Source: Massilia cavernae
GTDB taxonomy: Bacteria > Pseudomonadota > Gammaproteobacteria > Burkholderiales > Burkholderiaceae_D
Assembly (NCBI RefSeq): GCF_003590855.1
Contig: NZ_QYUP01000066.1
Location: 1 to 38,902 of the forward strand
DNA length: 38,902 bases
Direction of reading: 5' to 3'
Position numbers and translations under genes: made by a program. Under the pieces are notes generated by a model. It saw nothing but the letters and a program-made list of their open reading frames with translations. It was not told where the DNA came from and did no database searches. Shown here one piece after another: positions 25,663 to 35,112 of the stretch (positions within the stretch are counted from its first letter, which is position 1; each line of letters starts with the position of its first letter).

Positions 25663-26253
25663 CTAGCGCGCTGCCGCCTGCTGCAGCTTGTAGTGCAGGT
25701 GCGATTTGATCTCGGGCCATTCGCCGCGCACGATGCTGTACATGACCGTGTCGCGCACGGTGCCGTCGCGGCGCGGGTGGTGGTGGCGGATCACGCCGTC
25801 CTTCTTCGCGCCGAGCCGCTCGATGGCGGCCTGCGAGGCGAAGTTGAAGTTATCGGTACGCAGCCCGACCACCGCGCAGCCCAGCGTGTCGAAGGCATGC
25901 GACAGGAGCAGCAGCTTGCAGCTGGTGTTCACATGGCTGCGCTGGCGGCTCTTCGCATACCAGGTCCAGCCGATTTCGACGCGGTCCACCGCGGGCAGGA
26001 TGTCATGGTAGCTGGTGGTGCCCATCACCGCGCCGGTCGAGGCGTCGACCACGGCGTAGGCCACCCGGTTGTCCATTTCCAGCGCGGTGAGGATGTACTG
26101 TTCGACCTTGTGCGGCTCGGGCACCGAGGTGACGCGGATGTTCCACAGTGCGCCGTCGCTGGCGGCGGCGCGCAGGCCTTCGGCGTGGCCGAGCGTCAGC
26201 GGCTCGAGCCGGACGCCGTTGAATTCGAGGGGAGCGGCTTCGACCTGGATCAT
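25663..26253 (-). CDS. RimJ/RimL-type GNAT acetyltransferase
   Basis: A 196-residue GNAT protein with the RimL-like layout: FNGVRLEPLTLGHAEGL at the start, AYAVVDASTGAVMGTTSY, VEIGWTWYAKSRQRSHVNT at the acetyl-CoA pocket and GLRTDNFNFASQAAIERLGA at the end. The acceptor may be a protein N-terminus or small amine. The ATG at 26253 overlaps the MoxR stop by one base (TGATG), and the stop lies 6 bases before the VWA gene's start, so the three genes are one tightly packed operon. Confidence 0.9.
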   Translation of the reverse strand: MIQVEAAPLEFNGVRLEPLTLGHAEGLRAAASDGALWNIRVTSVPEPHKVEQYILTALEMDNRVAYAVVDASTGAVMGTTSYHDILPAVDRVEIGWTWYAKSRQRSHVNTSCKLLLLSHAFDTLGCAVVGLRTDNFNFASQAAIERLGAKKDGVIRHHHPRRDGTVRDTVMYSIVRGEWPEIKSHLHYKLQQAAAR

Positions 26254-27119
26254 CAGCGATTGGTCCTCGACATGTACACCAGGCGCTCGAACAGGTGCAC
26301 GTCCTGCTCGTTCTTGAGCAGCGCGCCGTGCAGCGGCGGCACCGCGGTCTTGGCGTCGGGGTTGCGCAGGGCTTCGGGCGGGATGTCCTCGGCCAGCAGC
26401 AGCTTGAGCCAGTCGAGGAATTCGGAAGTCGACGGCTTTTTCTTCAGTCCCGGCACCTCGCGCAGCTGGTAGAAGGTCTGCAGCGCGGCGGCCAGCAGGT
26501 CCTGCTTCAGCGACGGGTAGTGGACCTGGACGATGGCTTCCATCGTGTCCTTGTCCGGGAATTTGATGTAGTGGAAGAAGCAGCGGCGCAGGAAGGCGTC
26601 CGGCAGTTCCTTTTCGTTGTTGGAGGTGATGATGACCAGCGGGCGGTGCTTCGCCACCACCATCTCGCGCGTCTCGTAGACGTAGAACTCCATCCGGTCC
26701 AGTTCGCGCAGCAGGTCGTTCGGGAATTCGATGTCGGCCTTGTCGATCTCGTCGATCAGCAGCACCACCGGCTCGGGCGAGGTGAAGGCCTGCCACAGCA
26801 CGCCCTTGACGATGTAGTTGTGGATGTCGCGCACGCGCTCGTCGCCCAGTTGGGAATCGCGCAGGCGCGAGACGGCGTCGTATTCGTACAGGCCCTGCTG
26901 GGCCTTGGTGGTGGACTTGATGTGCCACTGCATCAGCGGCATGTTCAGCGCCTGCGCCACTTCCTCGGCCAGCATGGTCTTGCCGGTGCCAGGCTCGCCC
27001 TTGATCAGGAGCGGGCGCTGCAGGGTGAGGGCGGCGTTCACGGCCAGCTTCAGGTCGTCGGTGGCGACGTAGGATTCGGTACCTTCAAAGCGCTGCGCCT
27101 GGTGATGGGATGCTTGCAT
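26253..27119 (-). CDS. MoxR-family AAA+ ATPase
   Basis: A 288-residue ATPase with Walker A GEPGTGKTM (41-49), Walker B VVLLIDEIDKAD, a sensor-1 asparagine segment (VIITSNNEKELPDAFLRRCFF) and the C-terminal lid. It belongs to the MoxR branch that pairs with VWA proteins; the partner is two genes downstream. By analogy the pair powers maturation or assembly of an unknown enzyme complex. The start (MQASHHQAQRF) follows a plain leader; the 230-base spacer upstream is shared with divergent cytochrome genes. Confidence 0.93.
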   Translation of the reverse strand: MQASHHQAQRFEGTESYVATDDLKLAVNAALTLQRPLLIKGEPGTGKTMLAEEVAQALNMPLMQWHIKSTTKAQQGLYEYDAVSRLRDSQLGDERVRDIHNYIVKGVLWQAFTSPEPVVLLIDEIDKADIEFPNDLLRELDRMEFYVYETREMVVAKHRPLVIITSNNEKELPDAFLRRCFFHYIKFPDKDTMEAIVQVHYPSLKQDLLAAALQTFYQLREVPGLKKKPSTSEFLDWLKLLLAEDIPPEALRNPDAKTAVPPLHGALLKNEQDVHLFERLVYMSRTNR

Positions 27120-27249
27120 ATGCGTAAGTGCGTGGGAGTGGAATTATTTCGAGTATATGCCATTCCCGCGCGGGCCCGCAGCGCCACCCCGCGATGCGGC
27201 CGGGGCCGCAATCGATGTTGTCAGACCTTCAACCCCAGTGCCGCGAATG

Positions 27250-27279
27250 TGGACGATCTGCCAGTGTTTGGGTTAGAAT
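27250..27279 (+). promoter_or_regulatory. Possible promoter of the cytochrome c pair
   Basis: TGGACG (4 of 6 against TTGACA), an 18-base spacer and TAGAAT (27274-27279) lie about 70 bases before the first cytochrome start. This is a sequence match only. Confidence 0.35.
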
Positions 27280-27349
27280 CGCAGGTTGATAGTGCGAAAG
27301 ATGTCAGTTTTGCACGTGCGGTACCCGATTACCACTTACCCTCGCCACC

Positions 27350-27685
27350 ATGAAAAAAATCTTCGCACTTCTCGTGCTCGCCAGCATCGCCAATGTCGCT
27401 GCAGCGGCTGACGTTGTCGGAAACGCCCAGGCTGCCAAAGTCGACATGTGCATCGGCTGCCACGCAATTCCTGGCTACAAAGCGACTTTCCCCGAAGTCT
27501 ATCAAGTACCGATGATCGGCGGCCAGTCGGCCAAGTACATCGAAAGCGCGCTGAAAGCATACAAGAAAGGCGACCGCAAGCACCCGTCGATGCGCGGTAT
27601 CGCGGCGTCGATGAGCGACCAGGAAATCGCGGATGTTGCAGCTTACTACGCGGCACAAACTGCGCAAACCGCAGCGAAGAAATAA
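27350..27685 (+). CDS. Small periplasmic cytochrome c (class I)
   Basis: A 111-residue protein with a signal peptide (MKKIFALLVLASIANVAAA) and one covalent heme site CIGCH (Cys34, Cys37, His38). Met residues such as those in VPMIGG or SMRGIAASM may be the sixth heme ligand. Size and pattern fit cytochrome c553/c5-like electron carriers in the periplasm. The next gene encodes a second, similar cytochrome 10 bases downstream; together they resemble the two halves of a dihaem c4 split into two genes. Physiological partner is unknown. Confidence 0.93.
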   Translation: MKKIFALLVLASIANVAAAADVVGNAQAAKVDMCIGCHAIPGYKATFPEVYQVPMIGGQSAKYIESALKAYKKGDRKHPSMRGIAASMSDQEIADVAAYYAAQTAQTAAKK

Positions 27686-27695
27686 GGACGGAACC

Positions 27696-28037
27696 ATGAA
27701 AAAACTGATTGCAGCCCTGTCCATCTCCGCCGTATCGATGAGCGCTTTTGCTGGCGGCAACATCGCCAATGGTGAAGCCCTGGCCAAAAAATACAATTGC
27801 GCAGCCTGCCACGGCGCGGACTACAACAAGCCGATCGACCCGAGCTATCCAAAGCTGGCCGGCCAGCACGCCGACTATCTGAAGCACGCAATGGTCGCCT
27901 ACAAGCGCGGTTCGGGCGCGAACGGCCGTAACAACGCCATCATGTCCGGCCAGGTACAGGCACTGTCGACCAAGGATATGGCCGACATCGCAGCTTACCT
28001 GCACAGCCTGCCAGGCTCGATGGTCCTGAAGCGTTAA
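27696..28037 (+). CDS. Small periplasmic cytochrome c (class I), second of pair
   Basis: A 113-residue protein with signal peptide (MKKLIAALSISAVSMSAFA) and heme site CAACH (Cys35, Cys38, His39). The second half (YPKLAGQHADYLKHAMVAYK, then NAIMSGQVQALSTKDMADIAAYL) is typical of cytochrome c553/c4 domains, with IMSG giving the likely Met ligand. AAGGA precedes the ATG. It is co-transcribed with the previous cytochrome and closed by a strong terminator. Confidence 0.95.
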   Translation: MKKLIAALSISAVSMSAFAGGNIANGEALAKKYNCAACHGADYNKPIDPSYPKLAGQHADYLKHAMVAYKRGSGANGRNNAIMSGQVQALSTKDMADIAAYLHSLPGSMVLKR

Positions 28038-28048
28038 TTGAATTCGCA

Positions 28049-28108
28049 GCCGCCTTCGGGCGGCCCAAAAAAATCCTTCCAGCCGGAGACGGTTGGAAGG
28101 ATTTTTTT
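28049..28108. terminator. Two hairpins ending the cytochrome genes; bidirectional
   Basis: First GCCGCC-TTCG-GGCGGC, a UUCG-type tetraloop stem. Then AAAAAAATCCTTCCA pairs with TGGAAGGATTTTTTT (28067-28108, with one G.T pair and a CCG/CGG tip). It gives a T-run on both strands and also serves the facing DUF1841 gene. Confidence 0.9.
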
Positions 28109-28123
28109 ATTTTGGAAGATCGA

Positions 28124-28543
28124 CTACCTGCGCCGCACGCACTCCACGTACGCCGCCGTATCCGGCGCGGCGCCATTGCGCTGCGAGGTCCAGATCATCT
28201 CGCCCAGGCATTCCATGATCTGGTGATGCGCATCATGTTCGCCCAGCCGCTGCACCAGCGCGTTGTGCGCGGCGCGGATGCCCGGCGGATTGTCGATCGA
28301 TACCTGTTCGGCGATCGACAAGTGCATCGATAAATGCAGGAAGGGATTCGGCTGCCCGCCCTCGACCGAGTAGTCGCGCGCAACGGCGCTCTCGGCGTCG
28401 GCAAGGACGTCGTCGTATTCGGGATGCCGGGCGATCCAGTCGGACGCGATGGCGTCCATCGGGGTCAGGATCTCGCCGGCGCGCTGCTTGCGGAACGCTT
28501 CGCAGAAGAAGCGCCGCACATCATGGGAGGACGGGGTGAACAT
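28124..28543 (-). CDS. DUF1841-family protein
   Basis: A 139-residue cytosolic protein of a conserved proteobacterial family without known function. Recognisable segments are MFTPSSHDVRRFF, HPEYDDVLAD, GQPNPFLHLSMHLSIAEQV and ECLGEMIWTSQRNG. Family members begin at the MF, so the ATG at 28543 was chosen. An in-frame GTG at 28564, seven codons earlier, has a better-placed GAGGA and is the alternative. It lies 30-50 bases after rppH on the same strand and is probably co-transcribed. Confidence 0.9.
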   Translation of the reverse strand: MFTPSSHDVRRFFCEAFRKQRAGEILTPMDAIASDWIARHPEYDDVLADAESAVARDYSVEGGQPNPFLHLSMHLSIAEQVSIDNPPGIRAAHNALVQRLGEHDAHHQIMECLGEMIWTSQRNGAAPDTAAYVECVRRR

Positions 28544-28593
28544 CCACGTATTGTAACGCGCCACCCCGATCCTCGTCCGGCCTTGCCTTCAGG

Positions 28594-29223
28594 CTAGGTC
28601 TTGCCCGGGGCCAATTCCAGCTTCTGTTCCACGGCTGTGCTGCGCGCCGGTTCCGGCGTCGCCGCCTGCTGCGGCGCGCCCTGGCTGCGCTGCGGGTGAG
28701 GCTGGCGCAAGTAGCGCGGCATGTGGCGGCGCTCGTGCCCGGTATTTGCCGGCCACGTCAGGAAACGCGACAACTCCTGCAGCGCGCGCTGGTAGACGTC
28801 GCGCTTGAACTCGATGACCACGTCCAGCGGCACCCAGTAATCGTGCCAGCGCCAGGCGTCGAACTCGGGATGGTCGGTCAGGCGCAGGTTGACCTCGTTG
28901 TCGCGCGCGCACATACGCAGCAGGAACCAGATCTGTTTCTGCCCGCGATAATGCCCGCGAATCTCGCGCTTGATGAAATGATCCGGCACTTCATAGCGCA
29001 GCCAGTCGCGGGTGCGACCAACGATTTTTACATGCTCCTGCCGCAAGCCGATTTCTTCTTCCAGCTCGCGGTACATTGCCTGTTCCGGCGTTTCACCGTA
29101 TTTAATGCCCCCTTGCGGGAACTGCCACGAGTGCTCGCGCACCCGCTTGCCCCACCACACCTCGTTCTGGGCGTTTAGCAGGATGATGCCGACGTTGGGG
29201 CGAAACCCTTCACGATCGAGCAT
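28594..29223 (-). CDS. rppH: RNA pyrophosphohydrolase
   Basis: A 209-residue Nudix hydrolase that removes pyrophosphate from the 5' end of mRNA and so opens it to RNase E decay. The Nudix box occupies residues 38-60 (GG at 38-39, Glu44, REL at 52-54, EE at 56-57). The N-terminus [15 protein letters not shown] is nearly invariant in RppH. About 50 residues after the Nudix fold form a Gln/Pro/Arg-rich tail that the E. coli protein lacks. Orientation beside proS, divergently, is common in Burkholderiales. Confidence 0.95.
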   Translation of the reverse strand: MLDREGFRPNVGIILLNAQNEVWWGKRVREHSWQFPQGGIKYGETPEQAMYRELEEEIGLRQEHVKIVGRTRDWLRYEVPDHFIKREIRGHYRGQKQIWFLLRMCARDNEVNLRLTDHPEFDAWRWHDYWVPLDVVIEFKRDVYQRALQELSRFLTWPANTGHERRHMPRYLRQPHPQRSQGAPQQAATPEPARSTAVEQKLELAPGKT

Positions 29224-29427
29224 AGTGCACCTCGAAACTTTCTGCCAGCCGGGCGCCTTCTTACATTTTCACCCGCATATCCGGGCCTCCACCAGGTTTT
29301 CGGGGTACGAAAACGGCGGATCCCACATCAAACGAGCCTGTTTGTATAAAGATTGGACGCATCGGCCAGCTAATCCTTTAAAATTAGGTTGATTATAACT
29401 CTCTCTTTTTAAAAAGAATTCATCCAT

Positions 29428-31161
29428 ATGCGTGCCTCCCGTTTTTTTATTTCAACTCTTAAAGATGCGCCATCCGACGCGGAAATCGTCAGCCACCAGC
29501 TGATGATGCGCGCCGGCATGATCAAACGCCTCGGTTCCGGCATCTACACCTATATGCCGACCGGTTTGCGCGTAATCCGCAAGGTGGAGGCGATCATCCG
29601 GGAAGAAATGAACAAGGCCGGCGCGATCGAACTGTTGATGCCGCTGGTGCAGCCTGCCGAGCTGTGGCAGGAAACCGGCCGCTGGGACAAGATGGGCCCT
29701 GAGCTGATGCGCGTGAAAGACCGCCACGGCCGCGAGTTCGCGATCCAGCCTACCTCGGAAGAGGTGATCACCGACGTGGTGCGCGGCGAAATCAAGTCGT
29801 ACCGCCAGCTGCCGCTGAACTTCTACCATATCCAGACCAAGTTCCGCGACGAACGCCGCCCGCGCTTCGGCCTGATGCGCGGCCGCGAATTCACCATGAA
29901 GGACGCCTACTCCTTCGACCGCGACCTGGCCGGCATGCAGGCTTCGTACAAGGTCATGTTCGACGCCTACACCGCCATCTTCACCCGCTTCGGCCTGAAG
30001 TTCCGCGCCGTTGCGGCGGACAACGGCGCCATCGGCGGCACCGGTTCGCATGAATTCCACGTCATCGCCAGCACCGGCGAAGACGCGCTGGTGTACTGCC
30101 CGACCTCCGACTTCGCCGCCAACATGGAAGCCGCCGAAGCGATGCCGCTGGCGGCAACGCGTCCGGCTCCAGCCGAGACCATGGCCAAGGTTTCGACCCC
30201 GTCCACCACCAAGTGCGAACAGGTGGCCGAACTGCTCAACATCGACCTGTCGAAGACCGTCAAGTCGATCGCGCTGACGGTCGAGCGCGAAATGGAAGGC
30301 CATATCAACAAGGAGAACTGGCTGCTGCTGCTGCGCGGCGACCATGACCTGAACGAAATCAAGGTAAGCAAGGTGCCTGGCCTGTCCTCGCACCGCTTCG
30401 CCACCGAAGAGGAAATCATCGAAGCCTACGGCACCAGGCCGGGCTACCTTGGCCCGATCGGCACCCAGCAATCGGTACGCGTGGTGGCCGACCGCACCGT
30501 CGCCAACATGGCGGACTTCGTCTGCGGCGCGAATGAAGAAGGCTTCCACCTGGTGGGCGTCAACTGGGGCCGCGACGTCGCGGAGCCGGACGTCGCCGAC
30601 CTGCGCAACGTGGTCGAAGGCGACGCTTCGCCGGACGGCAAGGGCGTGCTGGCGATCGAGCGCGGCATTGAAGTGGGCCACGTGTTCCAGCTCGGCACCG
30701 CCTATTCCGAAGCGATGAAGGCCACCTTCCTCGACGAGAACGGCAAGCCGGCGCCGCTGCAGATGGGCTGCTACGGCATCGGCGTGACCCGCATCCTGGG
30801 CGCGGCGATCGAGCAGAATTACGACGACAAGGGCATCATCTGGCCGACCTCGATCGCGCCGTTCGAGCTGGTGCTGTGCCCGATGGGCTACGACCGCAGC
30901 GAGATGGTCAAGGAAGAAACCGACAAGCTGTACGCGGCGCTGCAGGCGGCTGGCGTGGACGTCATCATCGACGACCGCGGCCTGCGTCCGGGCGCGATGT
31001 TCGCCGATTGGGAGCTGATCGGCGTGCCGCACCGCGTCGTCATCGGCGAGCGCGGCCTGAAGGAAGGCAACCTGGAATACCAGGGCCGCCGCGACACCGA
31101 AGCTACCGCAGTGCCGGCCGCCGGCATGGTGGACTTCATCAAGGGCAAACTGGCCCAGTGA
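29428..31161 (+). CDS. proS: Prolyl-tRNA synthetase (bacterial type, with editing insertion)
   Basis: A 577-residue class II enzyme that charges tRNA-Pro. Motif 1 and 2 regions are visible ([41 protein letters not shown]). An INS editing domain against alanine lies roughly at residues 225-405 ([30 protein letters not shown]). Motif 3 is [12 protein letters not shown]. The anticodon-binding domain closes the protein. The start [15 protein letters not shown] is the usual one. The 204-base spacer upstream is AT-richer near the start but no promoter could be called reliably. The stop overlaps the next gene. Confidence 0.97.
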   Translation: MRASRFFISTLKDAPSDAEIVSHQLMMRAGMIKRLGSGIYTYMPTGLRVIRKVEAIIREEMNKAGAIELLMPLVQPAELWQETGRWDKMGPELMRVKDRHGREFAIQPTSEEVITDVVRGEIKSYRQLPLNFYHIQTKFRDERRPRFGLMRGREFTMKDAYSFDRDLAGMQASYKVMFDAYTAIFTRFGLKFRAVAADNGAIGGTGSHEFHVIASTGEDALVYCPTSDFAANMEAAEAMPLAATRPAPAETMAKVSTPSTTKCEQVAELLNIDLSKTVKSIALTVEREMEGHINKENWLLLLRGDHDLNEIKVSKVPGLSSHRFATEEEIIEAYGTRPGYLGPIGTQQSVRVVADRTVANMADFVCGANEEGFHLVGVNWGRDVAEPDVADLRNVVEGDASPDGKGVLAIERGIEVGHVFQLGTAYSEAMKATFLDENGKPAPLQMGCYGIGVTRILGAAIEQNYDDKGIIWPTSIAPFELVLCPMGYDRSEMVKEETDKLYAALQAAGVDVIIDDRGLRPGAMFADWELIGVPHRVVIGERGLKEGNLEYQGRRDTEATAVPAAGMVDFIKGKLAQ

Positions 31162-31781
31162 CCCGGCGCCGTGCATGCCTGAAATGGGCAGCCGGCTTCG
31201 CGCTGGCGGCTTCCTTCGCGGGCGCCGGTCCTGCCTGGGCCGGCAACCAGAAGGAAGAAGCGATGGCCGACTCGGTTCGGCTGGCGCTGTCCAACGCCAT
31301 CAAGGACGCGCGTCCGCCGCGCCCCGCGTTCCGCGACGAAGCCTCGCGCCAGCGCTACCAGCGCTGGCTGGCCGAGATGTCCGGCCGCCTCAAGCGCAAG
31401 ATCCCCGACGAGCGGTCGCGCCTCGAATTCCTCGAAGCCGCGTGGTACGAGTCGAGCCGTGCCGGGCTGGATCCCGGCCTCGTGCTCGGCCTGATCCAGG
31501 TCGAATCGGCCTACCGCAAGTACGCGGTGTCGATGGTGGGCGCGCGCGGCTACATGCAGGTGATGCCGTTCTGGTCGCGCGTGGTCGGCGACGGCGACCG
31601 CAGCAAACTGTTCCACATGCAGACCAACCTGCGCTTCGGCTGCTCGATCCTGCGCATGTACATCGATATGGAGAAGGGGAACCTCTACCTCGCGCTTGGC
31701 CGCTACAATGGCAGCCGGGGCAGGGCGCCGTACCCCAATGCCGTGCTGGCCGCCTGGAAGAAATGGGAATTCCACGAGTGA
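31158..31781 (+). CDS. Lytic transglycosylase (SLT domain), exported
   Basis: A 207-residue protein. The N-terminus [20 protein letters not shown] has twin arginines, a hydrophobic run and AWA cleavage, resembling a Tat signal (RRxxLK). The SLT-type muramidase domain carries the catalytic Glu116 in [11 protein letters not shown], then [13 protein letters not shown] and [11 protein letters not shown]. These enzymes cut glycan strands of peptidoglycan without water, leaving anhydromuramic ends. The GTG start at 31158 overlaps the proS stop (GTGA), so translation is coupled; this proS-SLT order is recurrent in related genomes. Confidence 0.92.
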   Translation: MTRRRACLKWAAGFALAASFAGAGPAWAGNQKEEAMADSVRLALSNAIKDARPPRPAFRDEASRQRYQRWLAEMSGRLKRKIPDERSRLEFLEAAWYESSRAGLDPGLVLGLIQVESAYRKYAVSMVGARGYMQVMPFWSRVVGDGDRSKLFHMQTNLRFGCSILRMYIDMEKGNLYLALGRYNGSRGRAPYPNAVLAAWKKWEFHE

Positions 31782-31831
31782 CGCGCCCACGCCCGTTCAC
31801 ACTGTATAAACAAAAATAGAGAAGGTTCGAC

Positions 31832-33241
31832 ATGCGACTTCACCTCGTTGCGGCTGCCGCCATGCTGGCCGCGCTTGCAGGCTGCGCCAGCGCGCCCCAG
31901 CAAACCGCTGCCGCCAGGCCGAAGAACATCCTGTTCTTCCTGGGCGACGGCCTTGGCATCAACACCATGACCGCCGCGCGCATCTACGCCGTCGGCGAAG
32001 AGGGCCAGCTCACGCTGGACACGCTGTCCGAATCGGCATTCGTCAAGACCTACTCGAACGACGCCCAGGTGACCGACAGCGCCGCGTCGATGAGCGCCTA
32101 CATGACCGGCGTGAAGCCAAACAATGGCGTGATCTCGATGAGCGCCGACACGCGGGCCAGGGAGCCGGGCCCGGATGCACAGGGCCGCAAGCTGGTCAGC
32201 CGGTGCGCCAATGGCACGCCGGTTGCCACGCTGGCCGAACTGGCGAAGCAGCGCGGCATGTCGGCCGGCGTGGTGACCACCACCCGCGTGACCGACGCCA
32301 CGCCTGCCGCCGTCTTCGCGCACGCATGCGCGCGCGAGTTGGAAACCGACATCGCCGCCGCACTGGTGCCGGGCGGCGCGGGCTACAACGCCGCGCTTGG
32401 CGCGAATGGGCTGGACCTCGTGCTGGGTGGCGGCAGCGATTACTTTGGACCGCTGCGCAGCGACGGCCGCGACCTGTTGGCCGAACTGCGCGCGAAGGGC
32501 TTCCGTACGCCGTCCGATTCCGCGCAACTGAAGGCGCTCGATGAAGCGACCGGCCAGCCGGTAGTAGGCCTGTTCGCCCGCGCGGACATGAGCTACGACG
32601 CGGTGCGCGATCCGGCGAAGGAACCGGGACTGGCGGAGATGACCACCAAGGCGATCGGCCTGCTGTCGAAAAACAGCAACGGTTTCTTCCTGGTGGTCGA
32701 AGGCGGCATGATCGACCTGGCGCTGCACGACACCCAGGCCAAGCGCGCGCTGCAGGAAACCGTCGCTTTCGACAACGCGCTCAAGGCGGCCATCGCGCAG
32801 ATGCAGGCGATCGACCCGGGGCTGAAGAACACGCTGATCGTCGCCACCGCGGACCATGACCACACGCTGCTGCTGAACGGCTACGCCAAGCGCACCGGCC
32901 GCACGACGGCCACGGAGCCTGGCGTGCTTGGCCTGCTGAAGCAGGTCGCCGACGGCAAGCCACGCAAGGACAAGGACGGCGCGCCGTTCACCATCATCGG
33001 TTTCGGCACCGGCGAGAACCGGGTGCAGGGCAGCCGCGCATCGATGGCCGGCCTGACCGACGCCATCGTCACCGCCGACGACTATCACCAGGAAGCCGTG
33101 GTGCGCATGCCGAAGGGCTGGGAGACGCATGGCGGCACCGACGTCTACCTCGGCGCGGTGGGTGCGGGAGCGGAGAACTTCCACGGCACCATCGACAACA
33201 CCCAGGTGTTCAACATCATCAAGGCGGCAGCCGGCCTGTAA
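31832..33241 (+). CDS. Alkaline phosphatase, lipoprotein form (PhoA family)
   Basis: A 469-residue protein with a lipoprotein signal (AALAGC, Cys18). It has the alkaline-phosphatase fold: PKNILFFLGDGLG (first metal Asp), VTDSAAS with nucleophile Ser83, VEGGMIDLALH with the Asp and His zinc ligands, TADHDHT, and a late His in WETHGGTDV. It frees phosphate from organic monoesters in the periplasm or at the outer membrane. A paralogue of similar length follows after 27 bases; both probably form one unit. No Pho box was recognised upstream, but the 50-base spacer to the SLT gene is short. Confidence 0.93.
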   Translation: MRLHLVAAAAMLAALAGCASAPQQTAAARPKNILFFLGDGLGINTMTAARIYAVGEEGQLTLDTLSESAFVKTYSNDAQVTDSAASMSAYMTGVKPNNGVISMSADTRAREPGPDAQGRKLVSRCANGTPVATLAELAKQRGMSAGVVTTTRVTDATPAAVFAHACARELETDIAAALVPGGAGYNAALGANGLDLVLGGGSDYFGPLRSDGRDLLAELRAKGFRTPSDSAQLKALDEATGQPVVGLFARADMSYDAVRDPAKEPGLAEMTTKAIGLLSKNSNGFFLVVEGGMIDLALHDTQAKRALQETVAFDNALKAAIAQMQAIDPGLKNTLIVATADHDHTLLLNGYAKRTGRTTATEPGVLGLLKQVADGKPRKDKDGAPFTIIGFGTGENRVQGSRASMAGLTDAIVTADDYHQEAVVRMPKGWETHGGTDVYLGAVGAGAENFHGTIDNTQVFNIIKAAAGL

Positions 33242-33268
33242 GCCGGGCGAAGATCAACAGGAATCAAC

Positions 33269-34648
33269 ATGAAACCAAACCGACTCCTCGCGCTGGCGCT
33301 GGCTGCCTCGTTCGCGGCAAGCGCTTCTGCCCACGCCGCACCGGCGGCGAAAAACATCATCTTCTTCCTCGGCGACGGCATGGGACCTACCACCATCACG
33401 GCCGCGCGCATCTACAAGTACAAGGAAGAGGGCCTGCTCAATTTCGAGAAGTTCGAGCGTACCGCGCGGCTGAAGACCTATTCCAACGACGCGATGACGA
33501 CCGACAGCGCGCCTTCGATGGGCACCTACATGACCGGCATCAAGATCAACAACGACGTGATCTCGATGGCCGATGCGAAGCCGGTGCCGCCCGCAAAGGA
33601 CGCCAACGGCAATCCGACCGTCGACCAGTGCGGCGCCGACAACGGGCGTGCCGCCACCACCATCCTGGAGCTGGCCAAGGCGCACGGCAAGGCGGTCGGC
33701 TCGATCACCACCACCGAGCTGACCCACGCCACGCCGGCATCGACGTTCTCGCACGTGTGCGACCGCGATGCGGTCTACCAGATCGCCGCACAGGTGGTGC
33801 CGGGCGGCGCGGGCTACAACACGGCGTTGATGGACGGCGTCGACGTGCTGATGGGAGGCGGGCGCCATCACTTCAGCCCGTACGACACGACCGGCAATCC
33901 GGAGGGACGCGCGGACGGGCGCGACATGATGGCCGAATTCGCAGCCAGGGGCTACACGGTGGCGCTTGACCGCAACGGCATGCTGGCGGCGCCGGCGGGG
34001 CGCAAGTTCGTCGGCATCTATGCCAAGGACACGCACCTCGATTACGACCTCACCCGCAGGCCGGAGCAACCGAGCCTGTCCGAGATGACGCGCAAGGCGA
34101 TCGACCTGCTGTCGCAGGACAAGGACGGTTTCTTCCTGATGGTCGAAGGCGGCAAGATCGACCATGCGCTGCACGGCACCAATGCGAAGAACGCGCTGCA
34201 CGATACGGTGGCGATGGACGATGCGGTACAGGCTGCGGTGGACAAGATGCGCGCGCTCGATCCGGGGCTGGCGAATACCCTGATCGTGGTGACGGCGGAT
34301 CATGACCATACGCTGACGTTCAACGGCTATGCGAAGCGCGGCAACCCGATCCTGGATATCGTGCGCAGCTACCACGACGGCCAGCCGGCGCGGGATGCGG
34401 ACGGCAAGACCTATACGACGCTGGTATTCGGGAATGGCCCGAACCGCAAGGAGCGTCGAGTGGACGTGACGAGCGAGCAGGTGCTGGCGGATGCGTACCA
34501 GCAGGAGACCGGGTTGAAGACGACGTCTGAGTCGCATGGCGGCGGCGACGTGAAGCTGTTCGCGACCGGGGCCGGATCGAAGGTGTTCAAGGGGACGATG
34601 GAGAACACGCAGGTGTTCCATTTGATGAAGGCGGCGTTCGGGTTCTAG
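33269..34648 (+). CDS. Alkaline phosphatase, secreted form (PhoA family)
   Basis: A 459-residue protein with a cleavable signal peptide (LLALALAASFAASASAHA) and no lipobox. Catalytic landmarks match the family: AKNIIFFLGDGMG, TTDSAPS with nucleophile Ser80, VEGGKIDHALH, TADHDHTL and SESHGGGDV. It is a paralogue of the preceding gene, the same architecture but with soluble rather than lipid-anchored export. A perfect terminator follows. Its substrate may differ from that of the first copy; the active-site residues do not show how. Confidence 0.95.
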   Translation: MKPNRLLALALAASFAASASAHAAPAAKNIIFFLGDGMGPTTITAARIYKYKEEGLLNFEKFERTARLKTYSNDAMTTDSAPSMGTYMTGIKINNDVISMADAKPVPPAKDANGNPTVDQCGADNGRAATTILELAKAHGKAVGSITTTELTHATPASTFSHVCDRDAVYQIAAQVVPGGAGYNTALMDGVDVLMGGGRHHFSPYDTTGNPEGRADGRDMMAEFAARGYTVALDRNGMLAAPAGRKFVGIYAKDTHLDYDLTRRPEQPSLSEMTRKAIDLLSQDKDGFFLMVEGGKIDHALHGTNAKNALHDTVAMDDAVQAAVDKMRALDPGLANTLIVVTADHDHTLTFNGYAKRGNPILDIVRSYHDGQPARDADGKTYTTLVFGNGPNRKERRVDVTSEQVLADAYQQETGLKTTSESHGGGDVKLFATGAGSKVFKGTMENTQVFHLMKAAFGF

Positions 34649-34684
34649 TCGGGGCCGCATCCGCCATGCCACACGCCCCAAATG

Positions 34685-34715
34685 AAAAAGCCCCGGTCAT
34701 CGACCGGGGCTTTTT
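34685..34715. terminator. Bidirectional terminator between phosphatase and SWIB genes
   Basis: AAAAAGCCCCGGTC and GACCGGGGCTTTTT form a perfect 14-bp inverted repeat with loop ATC, giving T-runs on both strands. Confidence 0.93.
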
Positions 34716-34743
34716 GGTATTGGGCTTGGACCGCGAGTTCTTA

Positions 34744-35112
34744 TTATTTCAGGTGGTCGGAAATGAGCTTGGTCATTTCGAACATCGATACCTGTGCCTT
34801 GCCGCCGAAGACAGCTTTCAGCTTGTCGTCTGCGTTGATCATGCGGCGGTTCGCTGCGTCTTGCAGGTCTTGCTTCTTGATGTAGTCCCAGACCTTCTTG
34901 GTCACTTCCGTGCGCGGCAGTGGGGTTGCGCCTACAACTTGTGCCAAGACGTCCGACGGCGTCATCGCCTTCATGAATGCCGCGTTAGGCTTGCGTGGAG
35001 CTGCTGGTTTTTTTTCTGCTGCAGCTTTTGCTGGAGCGGCCTTCTTTGCTGCAGCTGGCTTCGCCGCTGCTTTTTTTGCTGGCGCTGCTGGGGATTTCTT
35101 GGCTGTTGCCAT
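34744..35112 (-). CDS. SWIB/MDM2-domain protein with Lys/Ala-rich tail
   Basis: A 122-residue protein. Residues 1-45 are Lys, Ala and Pro repeats like a histone H1 tail (AKKSPAAPAKKAAAKPAAAK). Residues 50-122 form an SWIB domain: AAFMKAMTPSDVLAQVVG, PRTEVTKKVWDYIKKQDLQD, RRMINADDKLKAVFGG, SMFEMTKLISDHLK. In eukaryotes the domain sits in chromatin remodelling complexes; bacterial forms, known in Chlamydia and Burkholderiales, are presumed DNA- or nucleoid-associated but are little studied. The ATG at 35112 has a perfect AGGAGG; 13 codons upstream in frame were discarded. Confidence 0.92.
   Translation of the reverse strand: MATAKKSPAAPAKKAAAKPAAAKKAAPAKAAAEKKPAAPRKPNAAFMKAMTPSDVLAQVVGATPLPRTEVTKKVWDYIKKQDLQDAANRRMINADDKLKAVFGGKAQVSMFEMTKLISDHLK

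Noticed and set aside
29353..29399. Promoter for proS (TTGGAC, TTTAAA or TATAAC)
   Set aside because: Neither spacing nor box quality was convincing, so it was not listed as a feature.
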